Part shown: in pieces, positions 1 to 5,294 of the stretch | Layout of the letters: each line of letters starts with the position of its first letter | Numbering within the stretch: position 1 is the stretch's first letter | Source of the DNA: Alphaproteobacteria bacterium | Lineage (GTDB): Bacteria; Myxococcota_A; UBA796; GCA-2862545 | Assembly: GCA_020632885.1 (NCBI GenBank) | Contig: JACKEQ010000144.1 | Coordinates: 1 to 5,364 of the forward strand | Direction: 5' to 3' | DNA length: 5,364 bases | Made by a program: the position numbers and the translations under genes | The notes under the pieces: model-generated | Database searches by the model: none | Told to the model about the DNA's origin: nothing | What the model saw: the letters and a program-made list of their open reading frames with translations, nothing else

Positions 1-18
1 GCAAGCGCCTTTTCCGCC

Positions 19-39
19 CTCACGTGCCGCGACCGTGAG
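19..39. terminator. Inverted repeat just past the stop of the AgmX/PglI gene; weak terminator candidate
   Basis: The arms CTCACG (19-24) and CGTGAG (34-39) are perfectly complementary around a 9-base loop, and start 9 bases beyond the stop codon of the minus-strand gene. Read in that gene's direction, the sequence after the stem is GGCGGAAAAGGCGC, so the U-run of an intrinsic terminator is absent. It could be a Rho-assisted stop, an mRNA 3' end stabiliser or chance in GC-rich DNA. Nothing else was recognised in positions 1-47. Confidence 0.2.
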
Positions 40-47
40 TCGATTCC

Positions 48-1490
48 TCAGTGACTGAACACCAGCGGGTAGGAGACGATGACCAGGCCGCCGCCGCGGG
101 GCTCGGGGAACTGCATGCGCTGGAAGCGTCCCTCGAGGCAGGTGGACACCGCTCCGTCGCCCACGGTGTCGACCTTCGGTGAGGTGGACGAGACCGAGCC
201 GTCGCCGGCGATGGTGAACTTCATCACCACCTTGCCGCCGAGCTCGGGGTTGCGCTGCAGCTCGCGCTGGTAGCAGTAGCGGATCTGGCTCATGTGGCGC
301 TTCACGACCTCGTCGATCTCCGCGGCGTTGAGCGTGCCGAGGACGATGGGCTCGCGGGCCTCGGCGATGGGGGTCCCCTCGCGCTTGGGTCCCCAGTCGG
401 GGCCGGCTCCGTGCACGCCGTCACCGAGACCGTCGATGGAGCCCAGGCCCTCGGCGTTCCCACCGCCGCCCAGATCGCTGCCGCGCGCGCCGAGCCCGTC
501 GAAGCCCTGGCCGTTGGTCCCGATCAGCCCGTGCACGCCGCTGACCAGCCCCGCCGACAGCGACGCCGAGCCGAGCACCTCGTCCAGCTCCCCGCCCATG
601 GCCCCGAGGACACCGGCGCGCTCGGCCACCTGGCGGTCCAGCTCCCGCTTGCGCGTCGGACGGTCCGCCCGCTCCTCCTTGCGGTCCGCCTTCTTCGGCC
701 CGCTCTTGCCCTCCTTGCCCTTGGCCTTGGGCGCGCCCTCGTCCGGCGTCACCGGCGGCGGGGGAGGCGGCACCTTCATGAGCATCACCACGTACTCCTC
801 GTCGAGCTCCGTGACGCCGGCGGTGCGCTCGGGCGGGCCGAGGACCGTCGTGAGGAGCGCCGCCGCCGCGGCGAGCAGCACGCCGCCCCCGAGCATGCCG
901 AGCACGGGCAGGTCGTCGGACGCCATCCGGGGGAGGGCGACGCGGGCGGCGACGGGGGCGAGGCCGCCGACGATCACGCTCTGCCCGACGCGCACGGCGA
1001 AGCGCAGCCCCGGGTGGACGCGCACGCGCATCGCCCCGGACGATCGGGTCGCGACGCCCGAGGCGAGGAGCTCGTCGGCGGAGGCAGTACGCCCGTCCAG
1101 GCGGAACAGCGCCTCCCACCCCTGCGGGACGACCAGGATCTGCTCGCCGTCCTCGATCTCCACCAGCCGGAAGGTGCGCTCGTCGGGCAGCAGGTCGGCG
1201 GGTACGACGAAGTCGGTGTCGAAAGTCCGCTCCATGTCGCTCCACAGCGGCAGCGCGCGGAGGCCCAGGGCGACGGGCCGGGGCACGAAGCCCATGTCGA
1301 CGCCGAGGAAGGTCCAGCGGTCGCCGCTCTCGCTGCCGAGCCGGACGCCCTCGTCGCGAGCGAAGCAGCGGCTGGCGAGCACCGCGTTGCCCCAGACGTG
1401 GCTCAGCTCGAGGGTGAGCCGGGTCCCCTCGGGGACGGGGGCGTCGAGCAACAGGCCGACGGCGTCGGCGAGATCGTGTTCTTCGTGCAC
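48..1490 (-). CDS. AgmX/PglI C-terminal domain protein (TonB-like envelope energy transducer)
   Basis: 480 aa from a GTG start. Visible in order: an N-terminal cytoplasmic domain (about 1-190) beginning with a strand-rich part around LSHVWGN; one hydrophobic segment (about 194-218, Gly/Ala/Leu-rich); a run of six prolines (241-246); a Lys/Arg/Glu-rich linker (about 257-284); a Gly-rich stretch (about 318-363, repeated GLG/GDG); and a C-terminal domain (about 382-479) with RYCYQRELQRNPELGGKV, then TCLEGRFQRMQFPEPRGG, ending SYPLVFSH. That last domain is the AgmX/PglI type of myxobacterial TonB-like proteins. Cys406 and Cys451 are the conserved pair and could form a periplasmic disulfide. By family analogy it spans the periplasm and couples an ExbB/ExbD-type motor to an outer-membrane partner; no motor genes are in the window. 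The GTG start was chosen over an in-frame start 32 codons upstream because AGGAGG precedes it and the upstream residues are low-complexity Pro/Arg/Gly. AgmX and PglI were found as gliding-motility genes in Myxococcus, but most members are uncharacterised paralogs, so no motility role is claimed. Confidence 0.9.
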   Translation of the reverse strand: MHEEHDLADAVGLLLDAPVPEGTRLTLELSHVWGNAVLASRCFARDEGVRLGSESGDRWTFLGVDMGFVPRPVALGLRALPLWSDMERTFDTDFVVPADLLPDERTFRLVEIEDGEQILVVPQGWEALFRLDGRTASADELLASGVATRSSGAMRVRVHPGLRFAVRVGQSVIVGGLAPVAARVALPRMASDDLPVLGMLGGGVLLAAAAALLTTVLGPPERTAGVTELDEEYVVMLMKVPPPPPPVTPDEGAPKAKGKEGKSGPKKADRKEERADRPTRKRELDRQVAERAGVLGAMGGELDEVLGSASLSAGLVSGVHGLIGTNGQGFDGLGARGSDLGGGGNAEGLGSIDGLGDGVHGAGPDWGPKREGTPIAEAREPIVLGTLNAAEIDEVVKRHMSQIRYCYQRELQRNPELGGKVVMKFTIAGDGSVSSTSPKVDTVGDGAVSTCLEGRFQRMQFPEPRGGGLVIVSYPLVFSH

Positions 1491-1493
1491 GGG

Positions 1494-1500
1494 ACCTCCT
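1494..1500 (-). promoter_or_regulatory. Ribosome binding site fixing the GTG start of the AgmX/PglI gene
   Basis: On the minus strand AGGAGGT lies directly ahead of GTG at 1490, with four bases (TCCC) between AGGAGG and the start. It is the only strong Shine-Dalgarno match near the 5' end of this gene, and it favours the 480-residue product over a 512-residue one starting at 1586. Confidence 0.7.
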
Positions 1501-1621
1501 GGTACAGCGGGCCGACCGCGCGTCGGCGGCGTCGGTTCCGCTCGGCCCGTCAAGCGTCCGCCAAGGAGGCGTGCAGGGAATGTCAACGACCGGCGGATCG
1601 CATCTTGCGTCCGTCCCGGAC

Positions 1622-1628
1622 GAGGAGA
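1622..1628 (+). promoter_or_regulatory. Ribosome binding site for the exported membrane protein gene
   Basis: GAGGAGA ends five bases before ATG at 1634. A stronger AAGGAGG at 1563-1569 lies ten bases before another in-frame ATG at 1580, so the start is ambiguous on this criterion alone. The 1634 start is preferred because it puts a hydrophobic signal segment right at the N-terminus, whereas the 1580 start would prefix it with 18 residues of net negative charge. Confidence 0.55.
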
Positions 1629-1633
1629 CCGCC

Positions 1634-2215
1634 ATGCACCTCGCCCTCCTGGTCGCCCTGCTGCCCAGCGCCCACGCCCTCGAGGAATCCGACGACGACG
1701 CTCCCTGCACGGTCGCGGGTGCGACCCTCACCCGGGACAAGCAGGTGTGGTCCTTCGACGAGAAGCGCTTCGACCTGTCGAATCGAGAAGAGCGCGAGGC
1801 CTTCGCACACACGATCCAGCCCTGCACGAACGTGGAGACCTGGAAGGGCTTCGTGGACTGGCGCTCGTCCCGCACGCTGACCCGGACCATCGGCTGGACG
1901 GCCGCCTCGACGGTCTGGACGCTGTACGGGCCGATGGTGCTGGGCACGATCACCGTCGTCGAGGCCGGCGCGGTGGTCCCGGAGAAGAAGCGTTGGTTCC
2001 AGCAGGCGCTACAGCGGGACCTGGAGGGAGGGGAGATCGCGGTGCCGACGCCGGAGGTCATGGTGGAGTGGGACCTGGCGTCGCTGGAGGTCCAGCGCAC
2101 CCGGCACCAGTGGGAGGTGCCCGTCGCGGTCGGCGGATCGCTGCTCGCCGTGGTCGGAACCGGGGTGGTGTTGTTCTACGCGTTCCCACCGGACCTCGGA
2201 GGCCTTGGCGGGTGA
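1634..2215 (+). CDS. Exported membrane protein of unknown function
   Basis: 193 aa, family not recognised. Residues 1-15 (MHLALLVALLPSAHA) look like a short signal peptide with an AxA-type cleavage site before an acidic stretch (LEESDDD). The mature part has an N-terminal soluble region with two cysteines (25 and 64) that could pair in the periplasm, then a moderately hydrophobic stretch (about 86-115). A charged, probably helical segment follows (116-160), then a clear hydrophobic segment (about 162-184) and a short Pro/Gly tail. One or two membrane spans are likely. It is divergent from the AgmX/PglI gene with a shared 143-base upstream region, and precedes the hydrolase gene by 63 bases. 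Coding status is supported by strong G/C bias at third codon positions and a plausible Shine-Dalgarno. An upstream ATG at 1580 is possible. A role in envelope assembly is only a guess from its location and neighbours. Confidence 0.75.
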   Translation: MHLALLVALLPSAHALEESDDDAPCTVAGATLTRDKQVWSFDEKRFDLSNREEREAFAHTIQPCTNVETWKGFVDWRSSRTLTRTIGWTAASTVWTLYGPMVLGTITVVEAGAVVPEKKRWFQQALQRDLEGGEIAVPTPEVMVEWDLASLEVQRTRHQWEVPVAVGGSLLAVVGTGVVLFYAFPPDLGGLGG

Positions 2216-2266
2216 GGGTGCCCGCAGACGTGCGCCATTTCGCCCGGTGGAGGGCTGCGCACCAGG

Positions 2267-2272
2267 TATGCT
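2267..2272 (+). promoter_or_regulatory. Possible -10 element for a leaderless hydrolase transcript
   Basis: TATGCT matches four of six positions of TATAAT and stands six bases (GGGACC) before ATG at 2279. That spacing would put the transcript start at or next to the start codon. There is no Shine-Dalgarno at normal spacing. No good -35 is seen 16-18 bases upstream (CCGGTG region near 2244-2249). The gap 2216-2278 holds nothing else recognised. Confidence 0.35.
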
Positions 2273-2278
2273 GGGACC

Positions 2279-3349
2279 ATGCTCCTGATGCTCTCCGCCG
2301 CCTGGGCCGCGTCCGACGACCCCGGACCCCACGCGGTCGCCACACGGTCCTTCGACGTCGTCACGCCCTCTCGCGGGCGCCTGCTGGGCGTGCTCACCGC
2401 GCCCTCCTCGGGCGGTGGGTACCCGCTGGTGGCGCTGCTCCACGGCTGGACCGGCGATCCGTCGGGCCACGAGGAGCTCGCCGAGCACATCGCGAGCTGG
2501 GGATACGCGGTGATGCTCCCGGGCACCAACACGGGGCTCCTGCCCGACGTGGACGACTACGCGGGCGACACCGCCGCGATGATGGTGGGCGTCGCCGACC
2601 TCTCCGACACGCCGGGCAGCGCGATCGAGGGGCTCGTCGACACCGCCGCCCCGTGGTCCGCCGTCGGCCACTCGATGGGCGGCGGGACGCTCGGGCCGCT
2701 CACCGACCTCGAGCCGCGCATCCGGGTGATCGTGGGGATGGAGGCGGCAGCCAGCACGCCGCAGCACGAGGCCATGTTCCGGGCCTACGACGGCGCCAGC
2801 CTCATGATCGCCGGCAGCGACGACGTCGTCGTGCCCGCGCGGGTGGTCCACGACTGGTTCGAGATCGGCGACGCGACCCGTCGCAACCTGTACGTCGAGA
2901 TCGCCGGCTCGGGGCACCTCGCGCCCAACGACCTCGACATCCCCGACCTGCCGACCCCACTGCCGCGCACCGAGCAGCTCCGGCTGCACGAGCGGCTCGT
3001 CGTGGCCTTCCTCCAGGCCGAGGTGAGGGGCGAGGAGGACCGGTACGCCGAGCTCCTCGACCCCACGGAGCCGCTGACGGTCGAAGCGGACTGCGCCGAG
3101 CCCGTGCTGGTCGGCGGTGCGGGCGTAGCCGCGGTCCTCGGTCGCGCCGGGGACACCGCTCGCGTGGGGCTCTCCGCCGCCCCTGGCGCCGTTCCCACCC
3201 CGTGGGGCGTGGTGGCGCTCGATCCCGCCGGCGCCTCCGTCACCCCGCTCCCGCTCGGGCTGGACGGGGTGGGTGTCGGGCCCGTGGGCACGGGGTTCGC
3301 CCAGGCCCTGGTGGGCGGAACGCTCACCCGGAGCATCGAGATCCCGTGA
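2279..3349 (+). CDS. Secreted alpha/beta hydrolase (dienelactone hydrolase/chlorophyllase/PET-hydrolase-like) with C-terminal beta module
   Basis: 356 aa. A very short hydrophobic N-terminus (MLLMLSAAWA) suggests export. The fold is shown by the oxyanion segment LLHGWTG (53-59), the nucleophile elbow GHSMGGG (130-136, Ser132), GSDDVVVP (179-186, likely acid Asp182 four residues before Pro) and GSGHLAP (210-216, His213). The order and spacing fit a complete Ser-Asp-His triad of an esterase or lipase-like enzyme; the substrate cannot be read. Residues about 262-356 are an extra region rich in Gly, Val and Pro, with AGDTARVGLSAAPG, TPWGVVALDP, LPLGLDG and FAQALVGG. I recognise this as a beta-rich C-terminal module seen in secreted proteins of planctomycetes and myxobacteria. 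No in-frame ATG, GTG or TTG exists between 2279 and the upstream in-frame stop at 2213-2215, which fixes the start apart from rare codons. The stop overlaps the next gene by four bases (GTGA), implying translational coupling. Confidence 0.88.
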   Translation: MLLMLSAAWAASDDPGPHAVATRSFDVVTPSRGRLLGVLTAPSSGGGYPLVALLHGWTGDPSGHEELAEHIASWGYAVMLPGTNTGLLPDVDDYAGDTAAMMVGVADLSDTPGSAIEGLVDTAAPWSAVGHSMGGGTLGPLTDLEPRIRVIVGMEAAASTPQHEAMFRAYDGASLMIAGSDDVVVPARVVHDWFEIGDATRRNLYVEIAGSGHLAPNDLDIPDLPTPLPRTEQLRLHERLVVAFLQAEVRGEEDRYAELLDPTEPLTVEADCAEPVLVGGAGVAAVLGRAGDTARVGLSAAPGAVPTPWGVVALDPAGASVTPLPLGLDGVGVGPVGTGFAQALVGGTLTRSIEIP

Positions 3350-3798
3350 TCCTGGTGTGGCTCGCGGCCTGCGCCCTCGATCGTCACGACGCCCGGGTCG
3401 CCGAGCTCGAGGCCGAGGTGGCGGAGCTGCGCGCGGAGGTCGAGCTCATGGTCGCGAGCTCGCCGTCGAACCGGCCGCCGCTGGTCCGGCGGGGCTGCCT
3501 CACGCACGGCGCGGTCGCCGAGGCGCACGTCTTCCAGAGCTTCGAGCCGCTCACGGGCGACGACGGCGCGCTCCTCGGACTCCAGCCGAAGCGCGTCCCC
3601 AAGAACTCCCTCTGGGAGGTCGCCGGCCTGCGCAAGGACGACCTGCTCGTCGCGATCGCGGGCCTCGAGGTGTCCGACCAGAAGGGCACCGCTGCGGCCG
3701 TCCGGGCCATCGAGGAGCTCGGCACCGACCCCGTCCGGATGGAGGTGCTCCGCGACGGCGAGCGCGTCCCGCTCGCGGTGGACCCCTGGTGTCGCTGA
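3346..3798 (+). CDS. Small PDZ-domain lipoprotein with N-terminal coiled coil
   Basis: 150 aa. The N-terminus MILVWLAAC carries a lipobox (LAAC) with lipidation Cys9, though the signal is only eight residues long. Residues 14-35 form a regular heptad pattern (RVAELEAEVAELRAEVELM) typical of a short coiled coil, so the protein may be a dimer or trimer. Residues about 72-146 resemble a PDZ domain of the GspC or HtrA type: a carboxylate-loop-like region, VAGLRKDDLLVAIAGLEV (92-109), and a closing strand VRMEVLRDGERVPLAV (130-145). No protease domain is present. Cys51 and Cys149 could form a disulfide. The GTG start lies inside the stop of the hydrolase gene and the 3' end overlaps the next gene by ten bases. 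It may be a periplasmic adaptor or chaperone; its partner is unknown. An alternative GTG at 3355 would leave only five residues before Cys9 and is less likely. Confidence 0.82.
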   Translation: MILVWLAACALDRHDARVAELEAEVAELRAEVELMVASSPSNRPPLVRRGCLTHGAVAEAHVFQSFEPLTGDDGALLGLQPKRVPKNSLWEVAGLRKDDLLVAIAGLEVSDQKGTAAAVRAIEELGTDPVRMEVLRDGERVPLAVDPWCR

Positions 3799-4802
3799 GC
3801 GGGCTGCGACGCGATCTCGGGTTCGCGCGCACGGTCGCGACCGGCCGCCCGTTCAACGTGCTGCTTCAGGTCACGAACCGCTGCAACATGACGTGCTCGT
3901 TCTGCGACTTCTGGCCGAACGGCGCGCGCCCCGAGGACGAGCTGACGGTCGAGGACTTCGCGCGGCTGTCCGACGGGCTGGCGGAGCGCGGGCGTGTGCT
4001 GTTCAGCATCGAGGGCGGCGAGCCGACCGGGCGGCCCGATCTGCCCGACATCGTGCGCGTCCTGGCCCGCCACCACCTGACGGCGCTGTTCACGAACGGC
4101 TGGCGGATGACGCCGGAGCTCGCCCGCTCGCTGTGGGGGGCCGGGCTCACGCACGCGAGCGTGTCCATCGACTACGCGACCGCCGCGCGGCACGACGAGG
4201 CCCGCGGGGTCCAGGGGGCGAGCGAGCGCGCCTGGCGGGCGCTCGAGCTGCTGCGCGACAGCTCGCCAGCGGGCGACCGGCGGGTGCACGTCATGACCGT
4301 GGTGATGCACGACAACGTCGAGGGGCTGCCCGCGCTGCTCGAGCGGACGGCGGCGCTCGGCGTGGGCCACCAGCTCACGCTGCTGTCGGTGGACGGGGAC
4401 CGCCGCGGAGGGGAGGGGACCAAGCGGCCGCCACCCGAGGGCACCGGCGCGCTGCTCCTCGACCTGTGGCGCCGTCACGGCCACCTGCGCTTCCTGCGCG
4501 AGTACTTCGAGCGGATGGACGACTTCCTCGGCGGACGGGCGATGCCGAGGTGCAACGCCGGGAGCGCCGGGTTCAACGTGGACCACCTGGGCGAGCTCTC
4601 GCCCTGCATCGAGCGCATCGGCGAGCCGGTGGGCAACCTGCGCCGCGACCCGCTCCCCGTGCTCCTCGAGCGCCTCGCCGCGCGTCGGGACGAGCTCGCC
4701 TCCTGCCAGCGCTGCTGGACGGCCTGCCGCGGCTTCCAGCAGGCGCTGTCCTCGCCGACGCTGCGCACCTGGCAGGACCTCGCGCTCAGGACGCGAGCGT
4801 GA
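3789..4802 (+). CDS. Radical SAM enzyme with twitch/SPASM-like C-terminal cluster domain
   Basis: 337 aa, cytoplasmic. The radical SAM cluster motif CNMTCSFC (Cys32, 36, 39) is followed by DFW. Next come the GGE motif (IEGGEPTGRPDL, 74-85), TNGWRMT (102-108) and SIDYATAARHDEARG (126-140), all typical of the MoaA/PqqE/SPASM group. These bind a [4Fe-4S] cluster and S-adenosylmethionine to make a 5'-deoxyadenosyl radical. The C-terminus carries five more cysteines: Cys255, Gly268, Cys273, then Cys306, Cys309 and Cys313 (CQRCWTAC). The first part fits C-x12-G-x4-C of SPASM domains, but the tail is shorter than the seven-cysteine SPASM pattern, so a single auxiliary [4Fe-4S] cluster (twitch-like) is most likely. 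No B12-binding or peptide-recognition domain is seen, and the substrate is unknown. The GTG start at 3789 overlaps the PDZ gene by ten bases; no better start precedes the cluster motif. It lies just ahead of a FabZ-like dehydratase gene. Confidence 0.9.
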   Translation: MSLSGLRRDLGFARTVATGRPFNVLLQVTNRCNMTCSFCDFWPNGARPEDELTVEDFARLSDGLAERGRVLFSIEGGEPTGRPDLPDIVRVLARHHLTALFTNGWRMTPELARSLWGAGLTHASVSIDYATAARHDEARGVQGASERAWRALELLRDSSPAGDRRVHVMTVVMHDNVEGLPALLERTAALGVGHQLTLLSVDGDRRGGEGTKRPPPEGTGALLLDLWRRHGHLRFLREYFERMDDFLGGRAMPRCNAGSAGFNVDHLGELSPCIERIGEPVGNLRRDPLPVLLERLAARRDELASCQRCWTACRGFQQALSSPTLRTWQDLALRTRA

Positions 4803-4814
4803 GAGAGTGCGGCG

Positions 4815-5288
4815 GTGCGCTGGGTTCCGCTCGATCGGGTGACGGAGCTGGTGCCGGGCGTCTCGGCGCGCGGCGTCAAGGCGGTCACGCTGTCCGACGG
4901 CGTGCTGCTGGACCACTTCCCGGCGCTGCCGCTGCTCCCGGGCGCGCTGGTGCTCGAGGCGGCGGCGCAGCTCGCGGGCCTGCTGATCGAGGTCACCCGC
5001 CACGTCCCTGGCGAGCAGCCCCGGCGCGCGCTGCTCGTCGGCGCCGATCGCGTCCGCTTCCGCAAGGCCGCCGAGCCCGGTGACGTCGTCGCGCTGCACG
5101 CGGTCCCCGACCGGGACGCGGACGGTGCCGTGCGGGCGCGGGTCGAGGCCACGATCGGCGAGGCGCGCGCGTTCGAGGCGACGCTGACCTTCCTGCTGCG
5201 CACCGTCGACGAGCCGGAGCTCCACGAGCGCCGCCGCGCGCTCTACCGCACCTGGACCCGCGGGCTGACGGGCTTCACCCTTCCCTGA
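4815..5288 (+). CDS. FabZ-like 3-hydroxyacyl-thioester dehydratase (hotdog fold)
   Basis: 157 aa, cytoplasmic. The signature is LDHFPALPLLPGALVLEAAAQLAG (32-55; key residues His34, Pro42, Gly43, Glu48, Gln52). His34 and Glu48 are 14 residues apart, the same spacing as the catalytic His and Glu in FabZ, so the dehydratase dyad is intact. Later strands, VGADRVRFRKAAEPGDVV (75-92) and ARVEATIGEARAFEATLTF (108-126), fit the hotdog fold. Differences from housekeeping FabZ are Asp for Gly before the His, Ala for Gly after FP, and a basic C-terminal tail of about 25 residues. Expected reaction: dehydration of a 3-hydroxyacyl-ACP to the trans-2-enoyl form. Its place next to a radical SAM gene, away from lpx or fab genes in this window, suggests a specialised acyl or polyene pathway rather than lipid A or bulk fatty acid synthesis (inference). 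The GTG start has a modest GAGAGAG seven bases upstream and lies 12 bases after the radical SAM stop. A thioesterase-like role is possible but less likely. Confidence 0.85.
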   Translation: MRWVPLDRVTELVPGVSARGVKAVTLSDGVLLDHFPALPLLPGALVLEAAAQLAGLLIEVTRHVPGEQPRRALLVGADRVRFRKAAEPGDVVALHAVPDRDADGAVRARVEATIGEARAFEATLTFLLRTVDEPELHERRRALYRTWTRGLTGFTLP

Positions 5289-5294
5289 CCACGT

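Larger units (their letters stand above)
1491..1633. promoter_or_regulatory. Divergent intergenic region with two TTGAC boxes on the minus strand
   Basis: These 143 bases separate two divergent genes and should hold both promoters. On the minus strand a perfect TTGACA lies at 1586-1581 and TTGACG at 1553-1548, 33 bases apart, both upstream of the AgmX/PglI gene. Neither has a convincing -10 hexamer 16-18 bases downstream; the best-placed hexamer after the first is TGGCGG (1563-1558). An inverted repeat GCCGAC-CGCGC-GTCGGC (1511-1527) would fold in the leader of the minus-strand mRNA. A longer-range pair, GGGCCGA (1509-1515) with TCGGCCC (1542-1548), encloses it. No plus-strand promoter could be identified. 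Confidence 0.4.

Noticed and set aside
1511..1527. Hairpin GCCGAC-CGCGC-GTCGGC considered as a riboswitch or attenuator
   Set aside because: It is a lone six-base stem in very GC-rich DNA, with no conserved riboswitch core and no U-run, so it is only noted within the intergenic region.
421..2100. Long minus-strand open frame overlapping the AgmX/PglI gene and its divergent neighbour
   Set aside because: It is low-complexity Arg/Ala/Pro sequence, crosses the divergent promoter region, and is a shadow of two better-supported genes.
2216..2278. Searched for a small RiPP precursor or leader peptide serving the radical SAM enzyme
   Set aside because: No short open frame with a start, a ribosome binding site and its own stop is present here. 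The only frame from GTG at 2230 runs on as a shadow without ending.
2009..2989. Minus-strand open frame opposite the hydrolase
   Set aside because: It has no domain signature, is rich in Arg, Gly and His, and the plus strand carries a full catalytic triad.
292..3345. Very long plus-strand open frame running through several genes
   Set aside because: Its translation is Arg/Ser/Pro-rich with no recognisable domain and lies antisense to the AgmX/PglI gene and out of frame with the next two genes. Only its last part (3346-3798) is a real gene, the PDZ lipoprotein.
3893..5083. Plus-strand frame shifted within the radical SAM and dehydratase genes
   Set aside because: It is an alternative frame made almost only of Arg, Ala, Gly and Pro, and it runs across the real stop and start of two recognised genes.
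3384..5225. 613-codon minus-strand open frame opposite the PDZ, radical SAM and dehydratase genes
   Set aside because: The plus-strand genes show clear family motifs in this whole stretch. The minus frame is Arg/Ala/Gln-rich and is explained by the lack of stop codons in GC-rich antisense DNA.
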